Shown here piece by piece: positions 8,085 through 16,160 of a DNA stretch of 47,304 bases. Source of the DNA: Elusimicrobiota bacterium. GTDB lineage: Bacteria > Elusimicrobiota > Elusimicrobia > Elusimicrobiales > UBA9959. The stretch is from positions 1 through 47,304 of the forward strand of contig DMES01000013.1 of the NCBI GenBank assembly GCA_003450815.1, written 5' to 3'. The notes under the pieces are model-generated. The model was not told the origin of the DNA, did not search any database, and saw nothing but the letters and a program-made list of their open reading frames with translations. Position 1 is the stretch's first letter. Every line of letters starts with the position of its first letter. The position numbers and the translations under genes are program-made.

Positions 8085-9054
8085 AGCCGTCCGTGTAGGT
8101 GGACTGATTCCCTCTGTTTAAATCGTTTTCCTCGTTTGACTGTGGAGCTGGCGCGTCGGACGCGGCGCCTTGCAGTGTGGCGGTTGAAGCCTCAACGATC
8201 CGCGGCAGGCGCGGATTTTTGAGCCAGTCCAGAACCCTTTTAATATTGTATTTTGTGACTAATTCCGGCCCTATGCCTTTGGCCTCAACCAGCACGCTGA
8301 CATTTCCTTTTCCGCAGGCTGATTTAGCTATATCATTTATGAGTTGAAATTCCTTGTATTGCCTGGCGCGGTCGGCGCCCGCCACAAGCAGTATTGGCCT
8401 TTTACCGTAGGCCCTGAGCGGGTTTATTGACAAAACATCATTTATGTTGAGCGCCGGAGAAATGGCTATAACCATGGAGATGTCCTGATGTATGGCGGCT
8501 GTTTTTATTGCCAGGTTCGCGCCCAGTACGGAACCCGCCAGAACTATCCGGTCGGCTGTGATGGAGTTCGTTGTCAGGTATGCCACGGCCGCTTCCACAT
8601 CCCTTGTCATCCTGTTAAATTCATTATCGGGGCCGCTTATCGCAAAAGTCTTATAGGTTACGGTGGAGCCGTTAGGAGTAACAAAGCTGAAGCCATGTCC
8701 GCGCAGGTCCGGCGCCAGATAGCCGTAGCCGTATCTTTTCAGATAAGGGAACCAAATATTCCATTCCGTCAGATCGCTTTTTTGGGTATGCAGAAGGATA
8801 AGTGTTGGCGCACCCTGCACTGCTCGCAGGTAGCGGGCATTCAGTTTCCAGCCGTCGTCCGTTTCAAGCGTTACGCGCTCTTCAAGGCGGGGATTATGGG
8901 CGCCTCCCTTTTGGTTCAGGCGTTTGGGAGTAAAAGATTCAGGCTGTGTTTCCAGCCGCGTTTCCCGGCCCAAAGGCTCGGGGTTGGTTTCCTGTGCGCG
9001 GATTATGGGGGAGCAGCACAAAATGACGGCGCATAGAACAAATTTTGATCTCAT
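8074..9054 (-). CDS. Exported alpha/beta-hydrolase-fold protein with degenerate catalytic residues
   Basis: A 326-aa protein with an N-terminal signal peptide (about residues 1-20, MRSKFVLCAVILCCSPIIRA) and one alpha/beta-hydrolase domain. Fold landmarks are LILLHTQK (85-92), the oxyanion region APDLRGHGFS (114-123), the nucleophile elbow at 172-180 and the acid strand ILLVAGADRA (221-230). At the elbow the usual G-A-S-L-G-A-N reads G174-S-V-L-G-A-N180, so the nucleophile column holds Val176. The segment that normally carries the catalytic His (EGAGHG-like) reads EAKGIGPEL. D228 remains. It may be a non-catalytic relative or use an altered register. It overlaps murQ by 11 bp and may act in the same envelope process. 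The proline- and serine-rich C-terminal 40 residues look disordered. Confidence 0.8.
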   Translation of the reverse strand: MRSKFVLCAVILCCSPIIRAQETNPEPLGRETRLETQPESFTPKRLNQKGGAHNPRLEERVTLETDDGWKLNARYLRAVQGAPTLILLHTQKSDLTEWNIWFPYLKRYGYGYLAPDLRGHGFSFVTPNGSTVTYKTFAISGPDNEFNRMTRDVEAAVAYLTTNSITADRIVLAGSVLGANLAIKTAAIHQDISMVIAISPALNINDVLSINPLRAYGKRPILLVAGADRARQYKEFQLINDIAKSACGKGNVSVLVEAKGIGPELVTKYNIKRVLDWLKNPRLPRIVEASTATLQGAASDAPAPQSNEENDLNRGNQSTYTDGYGE

Positions 9055-9094
9055 GGAAATCTCACGGCAAAAACGGCCTCTGTTTTACGCCGGC

Positions 9095-9550
9095 TTATTC
9101 TACCAGTTCCTCCGGCTTAAACCACAGGGCCACTTCACGCACGGCGTCTTCGGCATCACCTGAGGCGTGGACCACGTTTTCAAACTGTCCTTTTGAACTT
9201 ATCCTCCCGAATGAGCCTCTTATAGTGCCTGGCGCGGCCTCTTCGGGGTTTGTGGCTCCCACCACGGCGCGCACGCCCTTTACGGCGTTCTCGCCTTTGT
9301 AAACCAGAGCTATAATGCGATTTTTGGGAATGCAGTGGAACTCACCGCGTATATATTTTATCAAGTTTTCAAAGAACGGTTTATCTTTGAGGGCGGCATA
9401 ATGCTTTCTGGCAAGATCTTCCGTGACGCTTACTGCTTTCGCGCCTATAAGCTCAAATCCCGCGTTTTCAAGCCGGTCTATGGCAAGACCGGTCAGCCGT
9501 CTTTTAATGCCATCCGGTTTTATCAGGATCAGCGTTTTTTCGATAGCCAT
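9095..9550 (-). CDS. ndk: Nucleoside diphosphate kinase
   Basis: Transfers the gamma phosphate of ATP to nucleoside diphosphates through a phosphohistidine. The 151-aa length is typical. The start MAIEKTLILIKPDG gives the conserved lysine; NPEEAAPGTIRGSFG (101-115) forms the nucleotide site, with Ser113 where Asp or Ala is more usual; H128 in NVVHAS is the phosphoacceptor, followed by GD rather than DS. It is a monocistronic minus-strand gene in front of a divergent cNMP-binding protein. No terminator hairpin is obvious between it and the hydrolase-fold gene, so read-through into 9054-7185 is possible. Confidence 0.96.
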   Translation of the reverse strand: MAIEKTLILIKPDGIKRRLTGLAIDRLENAGFELIGAKAVSVTEDLARKHYAALKDKPFFENLIKYIRGEFHCIPKNRIIALVYKGENAVKGVRAVVGATNPEEAAPGTIRGSFGRISSKGQFENVVHASGDAEDAVREVALWFKPEELVE

Positions 9551-9658
9551 TGGGAATCTCCAGAAAATAATTTTGGCCCCGGACGCATTCCAGGCGCATA
9601 CTCATTTTACATTTTTTGAACCTATTTTTCAGCGGCATCGGGGGTATAAGACATGCAA

Positions 9659-9687
9659 TTGACAATTTAGTTCTATTCTCCTAAGAT
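9659..9687 (+). promoter_or_regulatory. Sigma70-type promoter for the cNMP-binding gene
   Basis: TTGACA at 9659-9664 and TAAGAT at 9682-9687 are separated by 17 bp. Transcription would start near 9694 and leave a leader of about 75 nt before the ATG at 9770. Confidence 0.5.
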
Positions 9688-9769
9688 ATCACTAAAATGG
9701 CCGGGTGTAGGATAGTCGGATTTTGGAAATCACCAGCAAAATGGCTATAGACAAGCACGGAGACTGAAA

Positions 9770-10222
9770 ATGAAAAAACTACCGATAACTGACGCAGACG
9801 CGATAGAATTCGGAAAAGTGATGAGGAAAACGAACTTATTTGCTTCCATAAGTATAGGCCTTGCGGAAAAGATTCTAAACCGGGTCAATGTATACCAATA
9901 TGACAAGGATGAAAAAGTCTGCCGGCAGGGCGGAGAGGGAGATTCTTTTTATGTGGTAAAGGAAGGCCGGCTGAGGGTAAGCGTGCGGGAAGGCTTTGTG
10001 TTTTCAAAGGTTATAGCGTCCCTCGCTCCCGGAGACTGTTTCGGCGAGATGGCGCTGTTGAAACGCGCTCCCAGGAACGCTACTGTTACCTGCGAGGAAA
10101 ATTCAAAACTTTTCGTGCTTCTGGCGGACAGCTTTGCCCAGGCTTTGGGGGAAAACCCGGCTTTTGCAGAGGAAATGAAAAAGATAGCCTCCGAGCGCGG
10201 CTTTGAACTCAAACACCACTGA
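9770..10222 (+). CDS. Cyclic-nucleotide-binding domain protein without DNA-binding domain
   Basis: A 150-aa protein consisting almost wholly of one CRP/PKA-type cNMP-binding domain. After a short helix (LFASISIGLAEKIL) the beta-barrel runs from about residue 40 to 130. The phosphate-binding cassette FGEMALLKRAPRNATV keeps both the Glu and Arg that contact cyclic phosphate and ribose in true cNMP binders. There is no helix-turn-helix, so it is not a CRP regulator by itself; it probably acts as a regulatory subunit or adaptor. RBS GGAG lies 11 bp before the ATG. The receiver gene 140 bp downstream and the class III cyclase at 28343 suggest, but do not prove, a cAMP or cGMP signalling role. Confidence 0.85.
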   Translation: MKKLPITDADAIEFGKVMRKTNLFASISIGLAEKILNRVNVYQYDKDEKVCRQGGEGDSFYVVKEGRLRVSVREGFVFSKVIASLAPGDCFGEMALLKRAPRNATVTCEENSKLFVLLADSFAQALGENPAFAEEMKKIASERGFELKHH

Positions 10223-10359
10223 TTTTCCGCAAAAAAATATATACTATAATATTATTGATCCGCTTTAGCCCCGCCTTTGGCCGGCCCAGGGTTGTCAGGC
10301 GCAGGGAAATCCGCGGTTTTATTCTTTGAGACGGTTTTTCCGTCGTTTATGGAGGATTT

Positions 10360-10746
10360 ATGACTAAAGTAATGGTAGTGGACGACGAAAAAGATGTGGT
10401 GTACCTGATAAAGGTTCTTATGGAGCGGGAGCAGTTTGAAGTGCTTGAGGCGTATAATGGTCTTGAAGCCTATAACAGACTAACGGCTGTTGACAGCGCT
10501 AACAAAGTGATTCCGGACGTTATAGTGCTTGATATCATGATGCCAGAAATGGACGGCTATACCTTTCAGGGAAAACTTCAGGAAATTGACGAACTTAGCC
10601 GCATACCCATAGTCATATTGACCGCCAAAGGGCAGATGAAAGACCTCTTTGAACTGTCGTCCAATATTTTCGCCTTCGTGGAAAAGCCGTTCGAACCCAG
10701 GAATCTGGTGAAAATCGTGAAGGACGCCGTCGCATCAAAAAAATGA
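10360..10746 (+). CDS. Single-domain response regulator (CheY-like receiver)
   Basis: A 128-aa stand-alone receiver domain. The acidic pair D8/D9, phosphoacceptor D58 (VLDIMMPEMDG), T88 and K109 (EKPFEP) are all present, so it should be phosphorylatable. It has no output domain. The RBS GGAGG lies 5-10 bases before the ATG. Its stop overlaps the lysS start (ATGA at 10743-10746), which couples a signalling protein to lysyl-tRNA synthetase translation. The partner kinase is unknown; the histidine kinase at 26183 lacks a fused receiver and is one candidate. Confidence 0.93.
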   Translation: MTKVMVVDDEKDVVYLIKVLMEREQFEVLEAYNGLEAYNRLTAVDSANKVIPDVIVLDIMMPEMDGYTFQGKLQEIDELSRIPIVILTAKGQMKDLFELSSNIFAFVEKPFEPRNLVKIVKDAVASKK

Positions 10747-12233
10747 ACACCACCCCGAATTCCGGTATCGATGAGATAATCGCCAATAATTACGCCAAGA
10801 TAAAAACCATACGGGAGCAGGGAATAGATCCGTTCCCCCATAGGTTTAGTCTTACACATAAAATTGACAAGGCCTGCCAGACCCCGGCCGGCGAAAGCGT
10901 CATAATTGCCGGGCGCATAGTGCTTATGCGCGTTATGGGCAAGGCAACTTTTGCCCATCTTAAGGACGGGACCGGCAAGATGCAGATTTATGTTAAAAAA
11001 GATGCCGTGGGCGAAGCGGCCTATGAACTTTTTAAAAAGCAGATGCATGTGGGCGACTTTCTTGGGGTGGAGGGTAAACTTTTCCTGACCCACACGGGGG
11101 AATTGACCGTGAACGCTGAAAAGCTTACGGTGCTTTCAAAATCCGTGAGGCCCCTGCCGGAAAAATTCCACGGCCTGACGGATCCTGAAGCCCGCTACCG
11201 CGAGCGCTATCTTGACCTTATTTCCAATGAGGAGGCGCGCACTATTTTTGTGCGGCGTTCGCAGGTGGTGGCCGCCATCCGCGGCGTGCTTGACGCGGAC
11301 GGCTACCTTGAGGTGGAAACACCCGTGCTTTGCGCCCAGGCGGGCGGCGCTTCCGCGCGGCCTTTTATAACCTTTCATAACGCTTATAAGTATGAGCTGT
11401 ACATGCGTATCGCCACGGAGCTGCCGCTAAAAAAGCTTATTATCGGCGGTTTTGACGGCGCTTACGAAATAGGCCGTGTGTTCCGCAACGAAGGTGTGGA
11501 CACCCGCCATAACCCTGAATTTACCACGCTGGAGGCCTATAAAGCCTATTCCGACTACAACGGCATGGCCGCTCTTATGGAGCGGATCTTTGAAAAGTGT
11601 TCGGCTATTATAGGCGCGGACACCGTGGAATATAACGGCATGAAAGTAAATCTTAAGCCTCCGTTCAGGCGGCTGTCCCTGCCGGACGAATGGCTGAAAA
11701 AGACCGGCTACGATCTGCATGAGATATTGAAGGGCAAGTCCTTTAACAAGGAAAATCTGAAAAAACTGGCTGCCGAACTTCACATAGAATTCGGGGCTGA
11801 TACCCCGCCGGCCAAGATCTTTGAACGGATCATGGACGAGAAAATACTGTCGGAACTGGAACAGCCCACCTTTGTTATGGACTATCCCACAGCTATAACG
11901 CCGCTGGCCAAGTGCAAAACCGGAGATGAGTCCATAGTGGAGCGCTTTGAGTTCTTTGCGGGGAAAGAGGAAATAGCGAACGCCTACTCCGAGTTGAACG
12001 ATCCGGAGGATCAGAAAAGCCGCCTTGAAGAGCAACTCCGCCAGCGCGAAGAGGAAAATAACGGCGAGGCCGATATTCTGGATAAGGGTTTTATTGAGGC
12101 CATGGAGTACGGTATGCCTCCGATGGGCGGTATAGGAGTCGGCATTGACCGCCTTACCATGCTTTTGGCCGGCAAGCCTTCCATAAGGGAAGTGATTCTG
12201 TTTCCATTACTCAAGCCGCCAACGGCAGGGTAG
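10743..12233 (+). CDS. lysS: Lysyl-tRNA synthetase, class II
   Basis: Charges tRNA-Lys in the cytoplasm. The 496-aa protein has the N-terminal OB-fold anticodon-binding domain (about 55-150, GRIVLMRVMGKATFAHLKDG) and the class II catalytic core. Motif 2 is EIGRVFRNEGVDTRHNPEFT, and motif 3 is the C-terminal GIGVGIDRLTMLLAG. Length and order match bacterial LysS. The start overlaps the stop of the receiver gene by 4 bp. The stop codon lies inside the first arm of the heptad-repeat hairpin at 12230-12313. Confidence 0.97.
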   Translation: MNTTPNSGIDEIIANNYAKIKTIREQGIDPFPHRFSLTHKIDKACQTPAGESVIIAGRIVLMRVMGKATFAHLKDGTGKMQIYVKKDAVGEAAYELFKKQMHVGDFLGVEGKLFLTHTGELTVNAEKLTVLSKSVRPLPEKFHGLTDPEARYRERYLDLISNEEARTIFVRRSQVVAAIRGVLDADGYLEVETPVLCAQAGGASARPFITFHNAYKYELYMRIATELPLKKLIIGGFDGAYEIGRVFRNEGVDTRHNPEFTTLEAYKAYSDYNGMAALMERIFEKCSAIIGADTVEYNGMKVNLKPPFRRLSLPDEWLKKTGYDLHEILKGKSFNKENLKKLAAELHIEFGADTPPAKIFERIMDEKILSELEQPTFVMDYPTAITPLAKCKTGDESIVERFEFFAGKEEIANAYSELNDPEDQKSRLEEQLRQREEENNGEADILDKGFIEAMEYGMPPMGGIGVGIDRLTMLLAGKPSIREVILFPLLKPPTAG

Positions 12234-12313
12234 AGGGTATAGGGGGTAGGGTATAGGGTAAAAAAATCAGGAACTCCTTACCCTATACCCTACCCCCTCC
12301 ACCCTATACCCTA
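12230..12313. repeat. Heptad-word hairpin A (GGGTATA word) between lysS and lolC
   Basis: Arm 1 repeats GGGTATA/GGGGGTA units with period seven, and arm 2 is its near-exact complement after an A-rich loop. A perfect stretch of about 19 bp is flanked by a shorter one. It begins in the lysS stop codon and ends 5 bp before the lolC ATG, so it fills the whole gap and leaves no Shine-Dalgarno sequence. Confidence 0.85.
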
Positions 12314-12318
12314 AATTT

Positions 12319-13542
12319 ATGTCCGCAGAATTTTTTATCGCCTACCGGTATCTGAACGCCAAACGAAAGGGCCTGTTTTCCATGGTGACCACGCTGATAG
12401 GCGTGGCCGGAGTTACCGTCGGTGTGGCGGCCCTGATTACCACGCTCTCCGTAATGAACGGTTTTCAAGCCGACATAAAGAAGAAAATAGTCGATGCCCA
12501 GGCCCATATTATAATTTACGGTCCCATGCGTATCCAGGATCGCGCGCGCATGTCCGCGGCGCTTTCCGAAGAGTCGCATGTGAAGGCCTCTTCACCGTTC
12601 GTGCTCGGGCAGGCGATAATCACCTTCGATAACCGCTCCACCGGCGTAGTGGTGAAAGGGCTTGACCCCGAGGGCGAGTTTAAAATAAATAACCTTAAAG
12701 CTTCGCTCAAAACCGGCTCCTGGGATGCCTTGAAAGAAACCGTCTCCGTTGTTCCCGCCCTGATACTTGGCGAGGAACTGGCAAAGAATATCGGCGTGTG
12801 GCTGGGCGACGAGGTTATTCTTGTGTCGCCGAAGTCCGTGGCCACCTCCATAGGCATTTTCCCTAAAATGCGCAAATTTAAAGTGGCGGGACTTATTCAC
12901 ACCGGTTACTACGAATTTGACAATACCATGGCCTATTGCGGTATTAAAGATGCCGGAGACTTTTTTAATCTTGGCGGCGGCGCGAACGGTATGGGTCTGA
13001 AACTGGACGATATAGAACTTTCAGGGCGCGTGGCCGCCGCGCTTAAGAAAAGCCTGGGTTTTCAGTATACGGTGAAAACCTATGCCGATATGAACCAGAC
13101 GCTTTTTGCGGCGCTGAAACTTGAAAAATTCATGATGTCTCTGGTGCTCGCGCTTATAATCCTGGTGGCCACTTTCAACATCGCCTCAAATCTGCTTATG
13201 ATGAGCGTGGAAAAGTTGCGCGATATTGGCATACTGCGCTCAATCGGGGCCGGACCAGCTTTCATCCGGCGCGTTTTTTTCTGGGAAGGCAACCTGATAG
13301 CCATAAGCGGCATAAGCCTTGGCGTGCTTTTGGGGCTTGCGCTCTCGCTATTCATAGGGCGCTATCCTGTAGTTGAGCTGCCTTCCGACATCTACTATAT
13401 CAGCCGGGTGCCGGTGGAAATAAAGCTGCGCGATGTGCTCGGCACGGTTTTTATCAGCTATGCGCTCTGTATGCTAAGCGCCGTTTATCCGGCGCTTCGG
13501 GCCTCAAAAGTCAGCCCTGTGGATGCCATACGGTATGGATAG
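12319..13542 (+). CDS. lolC: Lipoprotein-releasing ABC transporter permease (LolC/LolE family)
   Basis: Inner-membrane permease of the Lol machinery, which extracts outer-membrane lipoproteins from the inner membrane. The 407-aa protein has the family architecture: a short N-terminal part (FIAYRYLNAKRKGLFSMVTTL), transmembrane helix 1 at about 20-50, a large periplasmic MacB-like domain to about 265, then three C-terminal FtsX-type helices (LVLALIILVATFNIAS, FWEGNLIAISGISLGVLLGLAL, GTVFISYALCMLSAVYPALRASKVSP). The LolD ATPase follows 87 bp downstream. Only one permease gene is present, suggesting a homodimer of the LolF type rather than LolC+LolE. The start codon has no visible ribosome-binding site because hairpin A runs up to it. 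Confidence 0.92.
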   Translation: MSAEFFIAYRYLNAKRKGLFSMVTTLIGVAGVTVGVAALITTLSVMNGFQADIKKKIVDAQAHIIIYGPMRIQDRARMSAALSEESHVKASSPFVLGQAIITFDNRSTGVVVKGLDPEGEFKINNLKASLKTGSWDALKETVSVVPALILGEELAKNIGVWLGDEVILVSPKSVATSIGIFPKMRKFKVAGLIHTGYYEFDNTMAYCGIKDAGDFFNLGGGANGMGLKLDDIELSGRVAAALKKSLGFQYTVKTYADMNQTLFAALKLEKFMMSLVLALIILVATFNIASNLLMMSVEKLRDIGILRSIGAGPAFIRRVFFWEGNLIAISGISLGVLLGLALSLFIGRYPVVELPSDIYYISRVPVEIKLRDVLGTVFISYALCMLSAVYPALRASKVSPVDAIRYG

Positions 13543-13566
13543 CCAAAAGGCGCCGCGCCTTTTGGC
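13542..13566 (+). terminator. Perfect 12-1-12 palindrome abutting the lolC stop
   Basis: The arms GCCAAAAGGCGC and GCGCCTTTTGGC lie around one C and begin at the last base of the lolC stop codon. It has the same geometry and GCNGC centre as the dyads at 5029, 7160 and 39485, but different arms. It could attenuate lolD transcription or serve as an RNA 3'-end stabiliser. Confidence 0.5.
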
Positions 13567-13599
13567 AGTCACAGGTCACAAGTTACAAGTCACAAGCAA
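13567..13599 (+). repeat. Heptad-word repeat B (CAAGTCA word), single arm
   Basis: Stuttering copies of GTCACAAGT-type units with period near seven lie between lolC and lolD. No complementary arm is seen nearby. The complementary form of the same word occurs at 17489-17520, and both forms occur at 31424-31604. Confidence 0.7.
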
Positions 13600-13629
13600 G
13601 AATACGGCAAATAACGGATAGAGAGAAAA

Positions 13630-14298
13630 ATGGACAAAATCGTAGAAATAACCGACTTGAGCAAGGCCTATGTGCAGGGGCATGAACAGGTACAGGTGCT
13701 TGAGGGAATAAATTTCTTCGCCCGCAAGGGGGAATTTATTGTTCTACTTGGCCCTTCCGGCTCAGGTAAATCCACCTTCCTCAACCTTATCGGCCTGCTT
13801 GACGATTCTTATAGCGGGGAAATACGCCTTTATGGCCGCAAGCTCGAGCTTTTGAGCGAGAGCGAAAAGGCGGCGCTTCGGCTGAAAAACATAGGTTTTG
13901 TGTTTCAGTTCGACTCGCTTCTGCCGGAGTTCACTGTGCTTGAAAATATTGATATGCCTTTAAGAATCGCCGGACGCGGCGATATCCCGCGCGCCCTCGG
14001 GCTTTTGCGGCGTTTTGGGCTTGAGGCGCTGGCGCACAAATTTCCCATGGAAATTTCAGGCGGTGAAAAACAGCGCGCGGCTATTTTAAGAGCGCTTGCC
14101 AATAATCCGGGCCTGCTGATAGCCGACGAGCCAACCGGCAATCTGGATAAGCATAACGCAAAAATAGTTCTGGATGATTTAAAAAAAGCCAACTCTCTCG
14201 GCGCTTCGGTGCTTATGGTGACCCATAACGAGGAAGCCGCTTCCTGCGCCGACAGGGTACTGCATCTGTCCGGCGGAAGATTAGAGGCCGTAAAATAA
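13630..14298 (+). CDS. lolD: Lipoprotein-releasing ABC transporter ATP-binding protein
   Basis: ATPase that powers LolC/E-type lipoprotein extraction. The 222-aa protein has Walker A GPSGSGKS (41-48), Q-loop VFQFDSLLPEFT, signature SGGEKQ (143-148), Walker B LLIADEPTGNLD and the H-loop MVTHNEEAA. The Q-loop and signature context (LLPEFTVLENIDMPL) is typical of the LolD/MacB group. It follows lolC, and its TAA overlaps the next ATG by one base (TAATG), so mcsA is translationally coupled to it. Confidence 0.95.
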   Translation: MDKIVEITDLSKAYVQGHEQVQVLEGINFFARKGEFIVLLGPSGSGKSTFLNLIGLLDDSYSGEIRLYGRKLELLSESEKAALRLKNIGFVFQFDSLLPEFTVLENIDMPLRIAGRGDIPRALGLLRRFGLEALAHKFPMEISGGEKQRAAILRALANNPGLLIADEPTGNLDKHNAKIVLDDLKKANSLGASVLMVTHNEEAASCADRVLHLSGGRLEAVK

Positions 14299-14837
14299 TG
14301 CGCTGTATGGATTGCGGCAAAAGCGAGGCCGTTGTTTTTCTTAAAATGGCGGTAAACAACAAAGTTGCCGAGGCCCATCTTTGCGCCGTCTGCGCCGCCA
14401 AAAAAGGGGCGGGCCCGGACGCCTGTGAAAGCGGTTCGCTGAATATTTCCGAAATTGGCGGAGGCCTGGAAGGCGGTTTCAGTGAATTCCTGCCGGCTGG
14501 AAAAAAAGCCCTGCACTGTCCCGCCTGCGCATTAACTTACAGAGAGTTCAGGGAAAAGGGGAAACTGGGCTGTCCCGTATGCTACACCAGTTTCGACGCG
14601 CAATTAAGCGAGCTTCTTACCCGCGTGCACGGTTCCTGTCTGCATACCGGGAAGGTTTATCCGGCCAGGGCCGCAATGCGCCAGGGAAAGTGTGACAGCG
14701 CGGCAAAGCGTAAACGCGGCGCACAAACCGCACTCCGGCTTAAAAAGCTTGACTCCAGTCTTAAAGAGGCCGTTGACAGGGAAGATTTCGAAACCGCCGC
14801 CCGCCTGCGCGACCAAATAAAGGGACTGGAACAGTAA
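14298..14837 (+). CDS. mcsA: McsA-like zinc-finger protein with UvrB/UvrC motif
   Basis: Probable activator of the protein-arginine kinase encoded next. The 179-aa protein carries four CxxC pairs (C3/C6, C29/C32, C74/C77, C92/C95), which can form two zinc knuckles, as in McsA. A C-terminal UvrB/UvrC coiled-coil motif follows at about 153-179 (LKEAVDREDFETAARLRDQI). The central spacer ends FREKGKLGCPVCY, typical of the family. It overlaps lolD by one base and precedes mcsB by 54 bp. In Firmicutes this pair sits with ctsR and clpC; neither is present here. Confidence 0.9.
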   Translation: MRCMDCGKSEAVVFLKMAVNNKVAEAHLCAVCAAKKGAGPDACESGSLNISEIGGGLEGGFSEFLPAGKKALHCPACALTYREFREKGKLGCPVCYTSFDAQLSELLTRVHGSCLHTGKVYPARAAMRQGKCDSAAKRKRGAQTALRLKKLDSSLKEAVDREDFETAARLRDQIKGLEQ

Positions 14838-14859
14838 TAATCGATAAAACCCTGGTATT

Positions 14860-14890
14860 CGCGTCATTAGCCCGTATTCGTCTTATTCGC
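14860..14890 (+). repeat. Heptad-word repeat O (TATTCGC word), single arm
   Basis: Related units ATTCGCG, TATTCGT and TATTCGC fill the mcsA-mcsB gap up to one base before the mcsB ATG. The word matches the second arm at 22272-22284. No Shine-Dalgarno sequence is left before mcsB. Confidence 0.5.
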
Positions 14891-14891
14891 A

Positions 14892-15986
14892 ATGGTGACA
14901 ATAACCGACTTTTTTGGGACCACCGTTAAATGGGCGGATGCGCGCGGCAGCTGCCCGGAAATTATATTTTCAACCCGGGTGCGCTTCGCGCGCAATTTTT
15001 CCGGTTTTCCATTTCCGCACCGCGCGCCCGACTCCTCCCTGCTTTCCGCGCGGCGTCTTGCGCTGGGCGCTATAAAGTCCTGCGGACTGGTTTCCCGCGC
15101 TTATTACCTTGAAACCGGCGCTCTTTCCTCCTTTGAAAAATGTTTTCTTGTGGAGCGCCACCATATTTCGCATGCCCTGGCCGCCGCGCTACGGCCCTCG
15201 GGGGTGGTAATAAGCGGCGACGAAAGCCTTTCTGTGATGGTAAATGAAGAGGATCATCTGCGCGTGCAGAGCATCGTTTCCGGCCTGGCCATCGAAGAAG
15301 CTTTCTCTGCGGCGGAAAAACTTGAAAGCGCGCTAGGCAGGATTTTGCCATACGCCTACAGCGATAAATTCGGCTGCCTTACCGCCTGCCCCGCAAATGC
15401 CGGGACAGGACTCCGGGTGTCGTGCCTCGCGCATTTACCCGCGCTTTCCCTGCTTGGACACATACCTGTAACGCTTGAAAGCCTTTCCAGTCTTGGCGTT
15501 ACCGCAAGAGGTATTTACGGCGAAGGCACATGTATTTTGGGCGATTTTTACCAGATCTCAAGCTCCGCCTCACTTGGAAGGAGCGAAGAGGAGTTCTGCC
15601 GGAGCATGGAGCGCGCGATAAAAAACCTTATAAACAGGGAAATGTCCGCCAGAGAAACACTTTTTCAGGCCGGAGATAATAGAAAAACGGAGGATGCCGT
15701 TTATCGCGCATACGGTGCGCTGAAGTATGCGAGGTTGATGTCCTATCAGGAATTTATGCGGCATATTTCTTTGGTTCGTCTGGGGCTTGCCATAGGCTGC
15801 GGGTTCGGACTGGATTTTAGCGCGCTTAACCAGCTTATACTTTTAATGCAGCCCGCCCATTTGCAGCTTGCAGGCGGCGACCCCCGCGCTTCTTTTAAAA
15901 AAGCCAAAGTGCGGGGCAAACAGCTTTTCCCGCCTGAACTCGATGCCTTCCGGTCCGATTGCCTGCGAAAAAAGTTGGGTAGTTGA
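14892..15986 (+). CDS. mcsB: Protein-arginine kinase McsB (ATP:guanido phosphotransferase family)
   Basis: Phosphorylates arginine residues of target proteins, in Firmicutes marking them for ClpCP. The 364-aa protein has the guanido-kinase landmarks: STRVRFARN (27-35), NEEDH (118-122), and the catalytic-loop segment LTACPANAGTGLR (163-175), with C166 aligning with the reactive Cys of Bacillus McsB. RGIYGEG lies near 209-215. The C-terminal phosphoarginine-sensing RDxxRA segment of Bacillus McsB appears as PRASFKKAKVR, so allosteric control may differ. mcsA lies upstream; the stop codon lies within hairpin C. There is no Shine-Dalgarno before the ATG; a GTG follows as the next codon. Confidence 0.92.
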   Translation: MVTITDFFGTTVKWADARGSCPEIIFSTRVRFARNFSGFPFPHRAPDSSLLSARRLALGAIKSCGLVSRAYYLETGALSSFEKCFLVERHHISHALAAALRPSGVVISGDESLSVMVNEEDHLRVQSIVSGLAIEEAFSAAEKLESALGRILPYAYSDKFGCLTACPANAGTGLRVSCLAHLPALSLLGHIPVTLESLSSLGVTARGIYGEGTCILGDFYQISSSASLGRSEEEFCRSMERAIKNLINREMSARETLFQAGDNRKTEDAVYRAYGALKYARLMSYQEFMRHISLVRLGLAIGCGFGLDFSALNQLILLMQPAHLQLAGGDPRASFKKAKVRGKQLFPPELDAFRSDCLRKKLGS

Positions 15987-16108
15987 GAGTTCAGGAGTTT
16001 TGGAGTTTGAGAGTTATGAGTAGGGTGGAATTCAAAACTCAAAACTCAAAACTCATAACTCATAACTCATAACTCTCAAACCCCATAACTCCTGAACTCT
16101 CTCAACTT
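15978..16108. repeat. Heptad-word hairpin C (CTCATAA / TCAAAAC words) after mcsB
   Basis: Arm 1 (about 15978-16020) and the distal part of arm 2 (about 16066-16108) are complementary over ~40 bp with few bulges. Between them lie three tandem TCAAAAC (16032-16052) and three tandem CTCATAA (16052-16072) units. Arm 1 contains the mcsB stop codon. This is the longest and clearest member of the class in the window. Confidence 0.9.
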
Positions 16109-16121
16109 CCCCATGGGGCCC

Positions 16122-16150
16122 TTGACAAAATTTTTATATGTGATAAAAGT
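16122..16150 (+). promoter_or_regulatory. Possible promoter of the amylase gene
   Basis: A perfect TTGACA lies at 16122-16127. The -10 is less clear: TAAAAG at 16144-16149 with a 16-bp spacer is the best match. The start would lie just upstream of the ATG at 16161, giving a very short leader. Confidence 0.35.
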
Positions 16151-16160
16151 ATAGAGAGTT

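Noticed and set aside
11427..12035. 202-codon minus-strand open frame inside lysS
   Set aside because: It is antisense to a conserved synthetase and has no domain or ribosome site.
16032..16075. Tandem units after mcsB as a CRISPR array
   Set aside because: Units are seven bases long with no spacers, and there are no cas genes.
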